A stretch of 64,000 nt of DNA from CANIGN01 sp964538275. Lineage in GTDB: Bacteria > Bdellovibrionota > UBA2428. The position numbers and the translations under genes are program-made. Positions 8,553 through 17,054 of the stretch are shown piece after piece (the stretch's first letter is position 1; each line of letters begins with the position of its first letter). The stretch is from NCBI GenBank assembly GCA_964538275.1, contig CAZIFW010000006.1, positions 1-64,000 on the forward strand, read 5' to 3'. The notes beneath the pieces were generated by a model. That model had not been told where the DNA came from. It made no database searches and saw only the letters and a program-made list of their open reading frames with translations.

Positions 8553-8630
8553 ATGGCTCAGTAATCTAGCAGAGAGAGTCTTGTAGCAAAAGGCCCCGCT
8601 TTGGGCTTCTAAAGGCTTAGACTTACTGAG
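8550..8630 (-). promoter_or_regulatory. prpB 5' leader, shared motif and inverted repeat
   Basis: Read on the minus strand, CTCAGTAA (8623-8630) pairs perfectly with TTACTGAG (8557-8564), which directly precedes the start codon. Between them lies a GC-rich hairpin (AGCCC/GGGC, 8593-8606) followed by CCTTTT, which may be the weak terminator of the upstream 1093-residue gene. The blocks GACTCTC, GCTA and GAGCCATATGA recur in order in the prpD leader at 13875-13901. I infer a shared control element. Confidence 0.35.
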
Positions 8631-11600
8631 CTAATGCAGCTTTACATTTAAAGAAGCCAGGGATTGAGCTAGGGCTGGAGGAATTTCTAATCCTAATGTC
8701 ACGAGATCCTGGTGCAGCTACAAAAACTTTGGGATCTTCACTTGTATAACTCGCTAGATTTTTTTCTAAGAGTCTAATGTGTTCTTTTTGAGCCTCAATC
8801 TGTGAGTCGATAGTAGCCTTTTGAAACTCGGTGAGGGTTCCATTATTCTTGTGCTGCTCAAGAACTCCTAACTCGCGTTGTGCAGTATCGAGTTTTCTTT
8901 GAAGTTCTTCTCTTCGGTTGTCGTAGTTGTCGGAAATTTGTTTATCGGTACGAAGTGCGTGCATCGCATGAACATTTGCCTGCGGAACTAAAACGGATCG
9001 TACTTTTTTAAGCAGAGCTATCTTTGCTAAAAGTTCATCCGTAGCTGAGCTTTCATCATGGTAAGCAATGGCGTGGTTAACAAAAGCCAAAGCTTTGCTG
9101 TTGAGAGAGGGGTTGTCTTCTGTTTTTTTCATAAGCTCATTTAGAGTGGCTTTACGTAATTCCGTACTTTCTGCTTGATACAATTCTGCAGGATTGCTTC
9201 GTGGAGGAATTCCAAGGGCTACTTGCAGACTTTCAATCAGCCAAATTTCTGCGAAAATTTTTGAACTCAGTTTAGTATCTGCAATTCGAGTTTTTATTTT
9301 TTTCATGTAAGCACTGTTTTCTTTATCAGCACTTTTTAAAAGTTCCTGTTGAGTAGCGCTAAGGTTGTCTTTGTCTTCACGCATGTCAGCTGCCCATTCC
9401 TTAAACTTAGCGTTGATGAATACAATAGCATTAGGGTTTTCTTTTATAAGTGCAGCTAATTCCTGTTGATTGCCCCTTCTCCAAACCGAATATAGGTCAT
9501 CTTGGTCTACTGAGTGGGCTTTCCTAATGTTTGAAGCCACAACTTCTAAATGGTCGTCTTCGTAAAACGTGGGGATTCCTCTCCATACGGGGCCCGTTTC
9601 AGATTCTGCTCTCACGTCAGAAGCTACTCTTTGAACGTCACCTTCAATACTATCAAGAGCACTTTTAACGAAAGCTAAGTCTTGGCGAAACTCATTTGAA
9701 AGTATATTTATACTTAATTTTTTTTCACTGAGTTCTTGATTTTTTCTTTCAAGAATATCTTGTATCGCAATAGCGTTCAAAGAATCGCTTTCAATAGCAG
9801 CCTCAAGTTTTACTGTGCTCTTTTCTTTGATGGCCTCTTCTACAACTCTACTCATAGCCTCACGGCGTTCTTTGGAGGCTTGGCTTAGTTGAAAGCTCAC
9901 AACTTCGCTTAGGTCTGCTCTTCCTGAAACAGTGATGGGATTTGAAAGATCGGGAGTTGTTTCTAATAGGCGTTTGGGGTCGTAATTGCCCACAAAGGAA
10001 TTCAATGCGTCCTGCGCTATGGTTGCATTGTTGGTGTGTCTTTGAATATCGGCCGCAGAATTTTCATTAAAATGTTCTCCAGCAGCTAGAGAGCGTTCAT
10101 TTGCTTGGGTGTTTGCTTCTGCCTCGCGACGTCGGATGAACTCATCGCGTGTTCTTTGTGTGGGAGTCATGTGATCTTCTGGAGCTCGAACAAAACCCTC
10201 AATCCGTGCAGCACGATCCAAAGCTACTTGACGAGCGCTTGTTTGGTTGTCGTCACGATTCGCTTGAAGTATTTTTGGAGAGTCTTCTTCAAAGGTTTTA
10301 ACTTCGGCAAGAAGTGAACGTGTGCGTTCTTTTTGAGTATTTGCCATTGTTTTAGCTTCTGTCTCAAGGCGAGTGAGTCTTTCGGCGGGTTTGTAGCCTA
10401 AAATTCTTTCTTTCACATGTGTAACTTCTGCTTTAGCTGCAGCTTCTTCTTTAGCAAGAGTCTCGTTTAAAGATCTAGCTTCTGCGAGTTGTTGCTTTAG
10501 TCTTTCACTGGCTAATTTGGGAATTCTTTCTGCAAGTTTGCTGTGAGCTTCAAGAGCTACAAGCTTAACTTTATTTTGAGCAACTTTAGCAGCTGCTTGA
10601 GTATGAATTTTTTCTTTTTCTGCAAGAAGTGTCCACGCCTCTTTTTCGTAATCGCTCATATTTGTTGTACTGAGGTACCTGTTGACGGTGCTTGTTGATG
10701 GTTTTCTACCACCATTCAAATAGGGGATAACGTTTGTACGAAGAGTCTCCATGCTAGTGGCTGTGTCCGTGTGCTTTTTGTATTCGTTGTAAGCTTCAAC
10801 GGCTTCATCTTTTTTTGCTTTTAAAACAGCTGCTTGTTCTTTGCTAAGAGCCTCCTCAGCTTTATTGTTTTCTTTTAGAAAAGCATCTACTTCTGCTACA
10901 AGGCCTTGAGCTTTGGTGCGAAGTGCTTTGCTCACTTTGTATTCTAGTTCTGTGCGAGCCTCTTCTGCGGCTTTCATTGCAAAAGCAAGGTCATTTTGAT
11001 TTTTAGCGAGTTCAGCTTGTAGAACTCCAAGTGAATTTCTGCGTACTTTTTGGTATTTGATTTTTATAATGTCTCCCAAGGCAGAAAAACGAACATTAAA
11101 ACCTGCATCCTCTAAGCGATTTTGCATCCAACTAAATTTTGTTCTCAGATCAGCGATTTTAGCGTCGAGTTCAGCGAGTTCAGCACGAGCCAAGCCGTGT
11201 GGAGTTTGAGCTAAGGCCTTTCTTCTAGCTTCCATTTTGTTCATAAGCTTGTAAGCGCCTTGGAGTAGTAAGAATGTTGTTCCAAGCATTCCGCTTGCAA
11301 TCGCTAACATGAGTCCGTTACTAAGAGCTGGATCCTCGTCTTCAATTTCTATCTCTAGATCATTGAGAGTTTCATTCGCAATAAGTTCTTGTTTTGTTTC
11401 AAGTGCTTTAGGGTCTTCGGGGGTAGGATTGTTTTGTTGTTTTAGATAAGCTACGAATTCTTCATCCGTCACAATTGTTGCCTTTGGAGCATTGAGAACG
11501 GCTTTATCAATTTCTGCTTCTTCTTCAGGAGTAAGAGGTATGGCTTTAACAGCTTTAGAGACATCTACCTCTTGGCTGCTTGCTGCGGGAGAAGTAGTTG

Positions 11601-11904
11601 ATGTTGTAGGAGTTGGGCTAGGAGTTGGAGGGGTGATTGCAAGATTTCTTGCTGGAGGTGTTTCAATAATTTTTGGAGCTTCTGACGCTGGGCTTGGAGT
11701 TGTTGAGGCATCCTTTTTCTTAGACTTGAACAATCGGTCTAAGAGGCCAACCTTTGGTTTTTTCTCAGTCTTTGGAGTTGTAGCATCGTCTTTCTTTTTA
11801 CGTTGAAAAAAACTGATTCCAGGATTTGTATCTCTAGCCTGCAAGGGGCTTAATTGACCCACAATAAAGGCTATAAAAAGAACGGTACGTACCAAGCTCT
11901 GCAT
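8623..11904 (-). CDS. very large envelope protein: signal peptide, TM helix, long coiled coil
   Basis: A 1093-residue protein with a likely signal peptide (residues 1-23), a Lys-rich part (35-65), a Pro/Thr/Ser linker (80-110), an acidic stretch (180-192) and one strong transmembrane helix at about 197-221. From residue 222 almost to the end it is Ala/Glu/Lys/Arg-rich and strongly helical, with coiled-coil character. The C-terminus has a Ser/Pro-rich segment and a lone Cys. No enzymatic domain was recognised. The layout suggests a periplasmic or inner-membrane scaffold, but that is inference. It is flanked by prpB and prpD, though nothing in its sequence points to propionate metabolism. Confidence 0.7.
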   Translation of the reverse strand: MQSLVRTVLFIAFIVGQLSPLQARDTNPGISFFQRKKKDDATTPKTEKKPKVGLLDRLFKSKKKDASTTPSPASEAPKIIETPPARNLAITPPTPSPTPTTSTTSPAASSQEVDVSKAVKAIPLTPEEEAEIDKAVLNAPKATIVTDEEFVAYLKQQNNPTPEDPKALETKQELIANETLNDLEIEIEDEDPALSNGLMLAIASGMLGTTFLLLQGAYKLMNKMEARRKALAQTPHGLARAELAELDAKIADLRTKFSWMQNRLEDAGFNVRFSALGDIIKIKYQKVRRNSLGVLQAELAKNQNDLAFAMKAAEEARTELEYKVSKALRTKAQGLVAEVDAFLKENNKAEEALSKEQAAVLKAKKDEAVEAYNEYKKHTDTATSMETLRTNVIPYLNGGRKPSTSTVNRYLSTTNMSDYEKEAWTLLAEKEKIHTQAAAKVAQNKVKLVALEAHSKLAERIPKLASERLKQQLAEARSLNETLAKEEAAAKAEVTHVKERILGYKPAERLTRLETEAKTMANTQKERTRSLLAEVKTFEEDSPKILQANRDDNQTSARQVALDRAARIEGFVRAPEDHMTPTQRTRDEFIRRREAEANTQANERSLAAGEHFNENSAADIQRHTNNATIAQDALNSFVGNYDPKRLLETTPDLSNPITVSGRADLSEVVSFQLSQASKERREAMSRVVEEAIKEKSTVKLEAAIESDSLNAIAIQDILERKNQELSEKKLSINILSNEFRQDLAFVKSALDSIEGDVQRVASDVRAESETGPVWRGIPTFYEDDHLEVVASNIRKAHSVDQDDLYSVWRRGNQQELAALIKENPNAIVFINAKFKEWAADMREDKDNLSATQQELLKSADKENSAYMKKIKTRIADTKLSSKIFAEIWLIESLQVALGIPPRSNPAELYQAESTELRKATLNELMKKTEDNPSLNSKALAFVNHAIAYHDESSATDELLAKIALLKKVRSVLVPQANVHAMHALRTDKQISDNYDNRREELQRKLDTAQRELGVLEQHKNNGTLTEFQKATIDSQIEAQKEHIRLLEKNLASYTSEDPKVFVAAPGSRDIRIRNSSSPSSIPGFFKCKAALAQ

Positions 11905-12060
11905 GCCTACAGTTTATCGATCTTTGAGGTCTCAGCTTGCGTTAAATCAGCATTAAAAGCATTTTTATTCGTATCTAGCAAAATACAGGTGTTAAAATAT
12001 TAAACAGATCTTAACAGTCTAGCGCCTTATAAAACGAGTTGGCATGTGCCTATAAGCTGT

Positions 12061-12351
12061 TTAGTCAAAGCGCTGAAATTCTGTGTCTTCGCTCACAACT
12101 CGGGCTGCAGAGTTTTTATCTACAAACTCTAAAAGCTTTTGCATATGTTTTTGAGCGTTTTCTAAATCTACTGAACAAAAAGCAAGGCCTACTTCGCATT
12201 TCTCTAAATCTGCAAAACTGCCCACTTCGCTAAGATATAAACGGTGTTGTCTTTGGAGTTTGTCTGAAAGAGTTTCTATGAGTCTACGTTTTTCTTTTAA
12301 GTCTTCGTTGCCCCAGAAATCCAAAATTATTTTGGCTGAGGCAACGATCAT
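12061..12351 (-). CDS. DUF503 (YlxP-like) family protein
   Basis: A 96-residue protein beginning MIVASAKIILDFWGNEDLKEKRRLIETL, matching DUF503, in which the LKEKR(R) motif is the most conserved. Bacillus YlxP is encoded with the translation and RNA-maturation genes around rbfA, but here the gene lies 17 bases downstream of prpD. The biochemical function of the family is not established. Family length is about 90-100 residues, so the gene looks intact. Confidence 0.8.
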   Translation of the reverse strand: MIVASAKIILDFWGNEDLKEKRRLIETLSDKLQRQHRLYLSEVGSFADLEKCEVGLAFCSVDLENAQKHMQKLLEFVDKNSAARVVSEDTEFQRFD

Positions 12352-12368
12352 TTGTTTTCCTACTAAAA

Positions 12369-13877
12369 TTAAAAAATTCCGCGAGTGTCGCGAGTTGCTT
12401 TTTCAAGTTTGTTTACGGGGACTGTTACGTTTAATTGGCAAATATCTTCCCAGCTAAGTGTAGGGAGTTTTTCAATAAGGGCCAAGAAACGATCTTGTTC
12501 TGCAGGGTCAACAATTCCAGTCGTAAGAGTTTTAAACTTGTGAACATAGTTAGGACGCGTGAATGGTTTTGCTCCAGCAGGGTGTGCGTTTGCGCGTGCC
12601 AATTCGTCTACAATCTTTTCGCCATTCTTAAGTTTTATTTCTACGCGAGCTCCGAACGCTTTTTTAGCAGGATCCGAATCGTGGTAGCGTTTTGTCCATT
12701 CAGCATCTTCTTGGGTAGAAATTTTATTCCAAAGTGCAACAGTTGTAGGACGATTTGCTCTTTCTGGAGTGTAGCTGTCAACGTGGTGCCAAGTTCCATC
12801 TTCAAGCGCAACTGCGAAGATATACATAATGCTATGATCAAGAGTTTCGCGAGATGCTTTGGGGTCAAACTTTTGAGGATCGTTTGCTCCTGTTCCAATG
12901 ACGTAGTGAGTGTGGTGACTGGTGTGAAGAACAACGGATTCAATCTCGCTTACATTTTTTACGCGTTCACGCATTTTGAATGCAAGGTCGATAAGAGCTT
13001 GCGCTTGATATTCCGCAGAGTGTTCTTTGGTATAAGTTTCAAGAATGGCGCGTTTAGCTTCGCCTAGTTCAGGCAAGGGTACGTCGTAACTCGCTTTAGG
13101 GCCGTCGAGCATCCAGCTAATGACAGAATCTTCTCCTTCGTAAATGGGAGAGGGGCTTTTCTCTCCGCGCATCGCACGGTCTACGGCTTCTACAGCGAGT
13201 TTAGTTCCGTGAGCAGGAGCATAAGCTTTCCAACTAGAAATTTCGCCTTTGCGCGACTGACGAGTAGCAAATGCAACGTGCACCGCTTGTTGAATCGCTT
13301 GATAAGTTACTTCGGTGCTGAGTCCTAGCATGGTGCAAATTCCCGCAGCACATGCAGGCGCTAAGTGAGCGATGTGATCTTTTTTGTGCTGGTGCAAGCA
13401 AATTGCTTTTACAAGATTTACATGAAGTTCATAAGCAGTTGCGATACCTCTTAAGAGATCGGCACCATTTTTTCCGGTTTGTTGTGCCACTGCTACAAGA
13501 GCTGGGATGCTGTCGCCAGGGTGAGAGTAGTCAGCCGCTAGAAAGGTGTCGTGCATGTCGAGTTCGCGAACGGCGGTGCCGTTAGCCCATGTTGCCCATT
13601 CCGCATCAAATTTTTGATCGTTTGAAACTCCAAAAACTGTTGCGCCTTTAGTGCGTGGATGTGCGAGTGCTTGAGTTCTTGCGTTGGCAACAGGTGTGCG
13701 ATTGATGGCAGCGAGTGCGACAGAAGCGTTGTCGATCATTCGGTTTCCAATCATTTCTACCACTTCAGGAATGAGAGCTACGGGATCTGTTGCAACCACA
13801 GCCATTTTCCATGCAAGTTGATTTTCGCGAGAAAGAGGAACTTTTGACGGATAAACTTTTACATTATGAAGCTTCAT
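12369..13877 (-). CDS. prpD: 2-methylcitrate dehydratase
   Basis: A MmgE/PrpD-family enzyme of 502 residues from the ATG at 13877. Family features include NGTAVRELDMHDTF, HPGDSIPALVAVAQ and AYELHVNLVKAICL in the helical domain. It dehydrates 2-methylcitrate to 2-methyl-cis-aconitate. The aconitase step that follows would need AcnB or an AcnD gene, neither of which is in this window. The longer reading from 13931 adds 18 residues without family similarity. The start context GAGCCATATGA matches prpB exactly. Confidence 0.92.
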   Translation of the reverse strand: MKLHNVKVYPSKVPLSRENQLAWKMAVVATDPVALIPEVVEMIGNRMIDNASVALAAINRTPVANARTQALAHPRTKGATVFGVSNDQKFDAEWATWANGTAVRELDMHDTFLAADYSHPGDSIPALVAVAQQTGKNGADLLRGIATAYELHVNLVKAICLHQHKKDHIAHLAPACAAGICTMLGLSTEVTYQAIQQAVHVAFATRQSRKGEISSWKAYAPAHGTKLAVEAVDRAMRGEKSPSPIYEGEDSVISWMLDGPKASYDVPLPELGEAKRAILETYTKEHSAEYQAQALIDLAFKMRERVKNVSEIESVVLHTSHHTHYVIGTGANDPQKFDPKASRETLDHSIMYIFAVALEDGTWHHVDSYTPERANRPTTVALWNKISTQEDAEWTKRYHDSDPAKKAFGARVEIKLKNGEKIVDELARANAHPAGAKPFTRPNYVHKFKTLTTGIVDPAEQDRFLALIEKLPTLSWEDICQLNVTVPVNKLEKATRDTRGIF

Positions 13878-13905
13878 ATGGCTCTTTTGTAGCTGAGAGT
13901 CAGCA
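13875..13905 (-). promoter_or_regulatory. prpD leader motif shared with prpB
   Basis: On the minus strand the bases before the prpD start read GCTGACTCTCAGC (a perfect 5-bp hairpin with a CTC loop), then TACAAAA, then GAGCCATATGA. GACTCTC, GCTA and GAGCCATATGA occur in the same order before prpB. The similarity covers about 30 bases immediately upstream of both start codons. Confidence 0.35.
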
Positions 13906-14076
13906 GCCCTGCAAATGAACAAAGGTGCCATGTTCCATTGCTAACTTGCTTACTACGATGCTTGGGTTGAGCTCTAAGGCTTAAGTGCCACTCTGAAGCT
14001 TTGTGCACATAGTCATTCGCAGTATAAGTCTTAAGCTTGGGGTGTCCCCACTGCCAGCAGTTGCTAAGATAAGAGT

Positions 14077-14559
14077 GTGCTGCAACGACTCGCTGTGTTT
14101 TTCCTTTTGTTCGCCTCGTGTTCGATAAGTGGTCCTCTGCGTGAAGATCGCTCTGCAGCGAATTACTTTTTCCCGGCGCCTCAAACATCGTGGACTAAAC
14201 TTAATCCTACTGAGGGGATAGAGATTCTATACCAAGATAAAAAAGGCGCGCTCTTGAGCGTAAGCTCAATTTGCGGTCGCTATGAAGAAGCGAGTTTAGA
14301 AACACTTGCGCGATCGGCACTTTCTCCCATCGTTGCATTCAAAGATAAAAATATAACGACGTTTCAATTGGATGGACGTGAGGCTTTTCAAATTTTTGGT
14401 GAAGGCAAGGTTGATGGAGTGCCTGTGCAAATTGATTTTGTAGCTTGGCGCAAAGACGATTGTCTTTTTGATTTTTCAGTACAAGCTTCTCCTACACTAC
14501 AGGCACAATCGAGGGCGGATTTTCTTAATATGCTTAAGAAGTTCCGATATCCACAGTGA
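14077..14559 (+). CDS. lipoprotein, first gene of the mla operon
   Basis: A 160-residue lipoprotein (MLQRLAVFFLLFASCS, Cys 15) with a compact alpha/beta body that matches no named family I recall. It starts with GTG after AAGATAAGAG and its stop overlaps the mlaE start (GTGA), so the two are coupled. The position suggests an envelope partner of the Mla lipid transporter, perhaps taking the place of MlaC or MlaA. There is no sequence evidence for lipid binding, so this is inferred only from context. Confidence 0.65.
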   Translation: MLQRLAVFFLLFASCSISGPLREDRSAANYFFPAPQTSWTKLNPTEGIEILYQDKKGALLSVSSICGRYEEASLETLARSALSPIVAFKDKNITTFQLDGREAFQIFGEGKVDGVPVQIDFVAWRKDDCLFDFSVQASPTLQAQSRADFLNMLKKFRYPQ

Positions 14560-15362
14560 GAGCCGTTTTAAACTGGAAGAAGAATGTATTCTTCAGTGTT
14601 CGTGATTTGCTATTAGAAATAGGCTCGTATTCCATGATGGTAGCGCAAAGTGCGCGCGTTTGGATGCGTCGTCCTCCGAGTCTTAGTCAGCTCACCTACG
14701 AAATTAATACTCTTGGAGTACAATCATTTTTAATTGTATTCGTTGCGGCTTTATCAACGGGTTTGGTTTTAGCAATTCAATTTGGTTTTGGTCTCGAACG
14801 TTTCGGGGCGAAATATTATGTTCCAAAAATTGTCGCTATCTCTATCTGTCGTGAGTTGGGTCCTATCTTTACTGCTCTTATGTTGGCTGGGCGAGTGGGT
14901 GCCGGTATGGCAGCAGAAATTGCTTCTATGAAAGTGACCCAACAAATTGATGCAATCCGTGCGTTAGGAACTGATCCCATTCAAAAAGTTGTAGCGCCAA
15001 AAATTGTTGCACTCATGATAGCAACGCCTTTTTTAACATTGCTTGCCGATATGGTGGGTATCTTTGGGGGCATGCTTGCTTCCTCTTCTCAGTTAGGCCT
15101 AGCGCCCCATGATTACTTTTTTAAGTCATTTGAAATTATCACTTGGCGCGATGTGAGTGGTGGTTTGATAAAAGGCTTAGTTTTTGGATTCATTATAGCT
15201 TCTGTGAGTTGTCATGAGGGAATGAATGCCAAAGGTGGTACCTTGGGTGTGGGGCTGGCAACCACCAATGCCGTAGTAAAGTCTTCAATTGTTGTTTTAA
15301 TCTTCGATTTTATTTTAACAAAACTTCTCTGGCTCGCCGAGCACGCGTTGACAAAGGGTTGA
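14556..15362 (+). CDS. mlaE: MlaE-family lipid ABC transporter permease
   Basis: A 268-residue permease of the MlaE/YrbE/TGD1 family with about five membrane helices. It carries the conserved RELGPIFTALMLAGRVGAGMAAEI block and the KMKV-like segment ASMKVTQQIDAIRALGTDP. The C-terminal GVGLATTNAVVKSSIVVLIFDF is also family-typical. With mlaF and mlaD it forms the inner-membrane complex that moves phospholipids between inner and outer membranes. The start GTG overlaps the upstream stop codon by four bases. Confidence 0.93.
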   Translation: MRAVLNWKKNVFFSVRDLLLEIGSYSMMVAQSARVWMRRPPSLSQLTYEINTLGVQSFLIVFVAALSTGLVLAIQFGFGLERFGAKYYVPKIVAISICRELGPIFTALMLAGRVGAGMAAEIASMKVTQQIDAIRALGTDPIQKVVAPKIVALMIATPFLTLLADMVGIFGGMLASSSQLGLAPHDYFFKSFEIITWRDVSGGLIKGLVFGFIIASVSCHEGMNAKGGTLGVGLATTNAVVKSSIVVLIFDFILTKLLWLAEHALTKG

Positions 15363-15365
15363 TCG

Positions 15366-16103
15366 ATGGAGCACTTGGTAGAAGTTAAAAATTTTAAGAA
15401 ATCTTTTGGCAGCAAAGTTGTTCATAAAGATGTGTCTTTTCATCTAGATCCCGGCGAGATTGTTTGTTTATTGGGAGCCAGTGGATCGGGCAAAAGTGTG
15501 TTCTTGCGCGCATTGATAGGTTTAGAAAAGCCAGATTCTGGCACTATGACTTTTAAAGGCAGAAATCTTATCGGCTTAGGCGAAGATGATTGGTTTAAAG
15601 TGAGAAAAGAAATTGCGTACGCGTTTCAGGGCGGGGCGCTTTTTGATTCATTTACAGTTGAGGAAAACCTGCTTTACCCTTTGGATGCTCATACAAAGTT
15701 GAGCAAAAAAGAAAAAAAGAAAAAAGTTACAGAAATCCTCGAAATGCTTGGGCTCAGTGGGACAGAAAATTTACTTCCGTCAGATTTATCGGGTGGAATG
15801 CAAAAGCGAGCAGGTCTAGCACGTTCAATTATTCTTGGACCAGAAGTTGTACTTTATGACGAACCAACTGCGGGCTTAGATCCTTTTAATACTAAAGTTA
15901 TTCAGGATATTTTGAATGATATTAAAAAGGCTGGACGCTCTGGAATTTTAGTCACACACGATATGCCTACAGCTCTTGCTGTTTCGGATCGAATTTCACT
16001 TTTAGAAAACGGAACTATTGCTGTCTCTGGCAAAGCAAAAGAAGTTAAGAATGATCCGCGCATTAAAAAGTTTATGGATGGAGTAATCAATGGAATCACC
16101 TAA
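15366..16103 (+). CDS. mlaF: MlaF-family lipid ABC transporter ATPase
   Basis: A 245-residue ABC ATPase. Walker A is GASGSGKS (about residues 36-43), the signature is LSGGMQKRAGLARSI, Walker B is VVLYDEPTAGLDP, and the switch His is in VTHDMPTA. The signature LSGGMQKR is characteristic of the Mkl/MlaF subfamily. It begins three bases after mlaE and overlaps mlaD by 14 bases, so the genes form one operon. Confidence 0.93.
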   Translation: MEHLVEVKNFKKSFGSKVVHKDVSFHLDPGEIVCLLGASGSGKSVFLRALIGLEKPDSGTMTFKGRNLIGLGEDDWFKVRKEIAYAFQGGALFDSFTVEENLLYPLDAHTKLSKKEKKKKVTEILEMLGLSGTENLLPSDLSGGMQKRAGLARSIILGPEVVLYDEPTAGLDPFNTKVIQDILNDIKKAGRSGILVTHDMPTALAVSDRISLLENGTIAVSGKAKEVKNDPRIKKFMDGVINGIT

Positions 16104-16911
16104 TTCAAAAGGCCAATCGCATCTTATTGTAGGACTCTTTGTTTTTGTTTCACTTGTTGTGGCGGGAGGTTTTATTATCTTCATGGGTGGCAGTGGAATT
16201 TTTAGCAGTGAAATAAAAGTGGGCACTGTGTTTGAAGATGCTAGAGGTTTAAATGTCGGCGCTCCAGTCTCTATGGCAGGTATCAATGTAGGTCGAGTTT
16301 TAGGAAAAGAACTTCCTCCCAATGATGAAAAAGGTGTTTTGGTTAATTACTCAATTTCTGGAGAATATTTAGATCGCATTAAAGATACAGCCGTTGTGAC
16401 CATTGCATCGGCAGGTATGTTGGGAGACAAAACTCTCGTGATTATTGAAGGAGAAGGCGGCGAGCCTCTCAAAGACAATGCTCGTTTGATGTCTAAAGTG
16501 GACAAGGGCCTTGAGGCTTACATGGATCAAGGGGGTCAGGCGATCAGTAACATCAAGGATGTGACTGAGAATTTAGCTTTGATTTTTAAAGACGGAAAAA
16601 CCGGAAAACGTATCGATAAGATTTTAGAAAACTTAGAAATAGCCTCAGAAAATCTTAAGAAAAATACTCAAGGAGACTGGGGTGCAAGCATGAATCGCAG
16701 TCTTGTGCGCATGGAATCTATCATGACTAAAATAGATAAAGGCCAAGGGACATTGGGCGCTTTAGTGAATGATGGTGCCTTACATGAAGATCTGAGAGTT
16801 CTACTGGGCGGAGCTAAACGTTCTAAAATTGTTCGTTTTCTAGTTAAACAAGCCATCACAAATAGCGATCAAAGGGGCGGCACGGATGCCGCAGCCCCTC
16901 GCGCTCAGTAA
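16090..16911 (+). CDS. mlaD: MlaD-family MCE-domain protein
   Basis: A 273-residue protein with one N-terminal transmembrane helix (LIVGLFVFVSLVVAGGFIIF) and an MCE domain at about residues 38-120. The domain includes TVFEDARGLNVGAPVSMAGINVGRV (in two parts) and GMLGDKTLVII. The C-terminal 150 residues are helical. MlaD hexamers receive or deliver lipid at the periplasmic face of MlaE. No mlaC or mlaA gene follows, so the set is incomplete locally. Confidence 0.92.
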   Translation: MESPNSKGQSHLIVGLFVFVSLVVAGGFIIFMGGSGIFSSEIKVGTVFEDARGLNVGAPVSMAGINVGRVLGKELPPNDEKGVLVNYSISGEYLDRIKDTAVVTIASAGMLGDKTLVIIEGEGGEPLKDNARLMSKVDKGLEAYMDQGGQAISNIKDVTENLALIFKDGKTGKRIDKILENLEIASENLKKNTQGDWGASMNRSLVRMESIMTKIDKGQGTLGALVNDGALHEDLRVLLGGAKRSKIVRFLVKQAITNSDQRGGTDAAAPRAQ

Positions 16912-17054
16912 AAAATCCGCTAAATGGCAGTTTTGAAAAGACTATATGTGTTTTTAGGATGTTAAGTGAACATTATTTATACAGATATGCTGTGGTTTTC
17001 TTAACATAAGTCATCGATTTTCTGTGTTGGCCTATTAGTTGCACATATAATGAG

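Noticed and set aside
12435..13067. A 210-residue plus-strand open frame inside prpD
   Set aside because: It lies antisense to a well-supported enzyme gene, has no recognisable motif and a Cys/Phe-rich shadow composition.
17046..17051. Perfect TATAAT just before the lipoprotein gene at 17055
   Set aside because: No -35 at suitable spacing, and the start would fall inside the coding sequence. An 8-bp inverted repeat ATGTTAAG/CTTAACAT further upstream was also too widely spaced to call.
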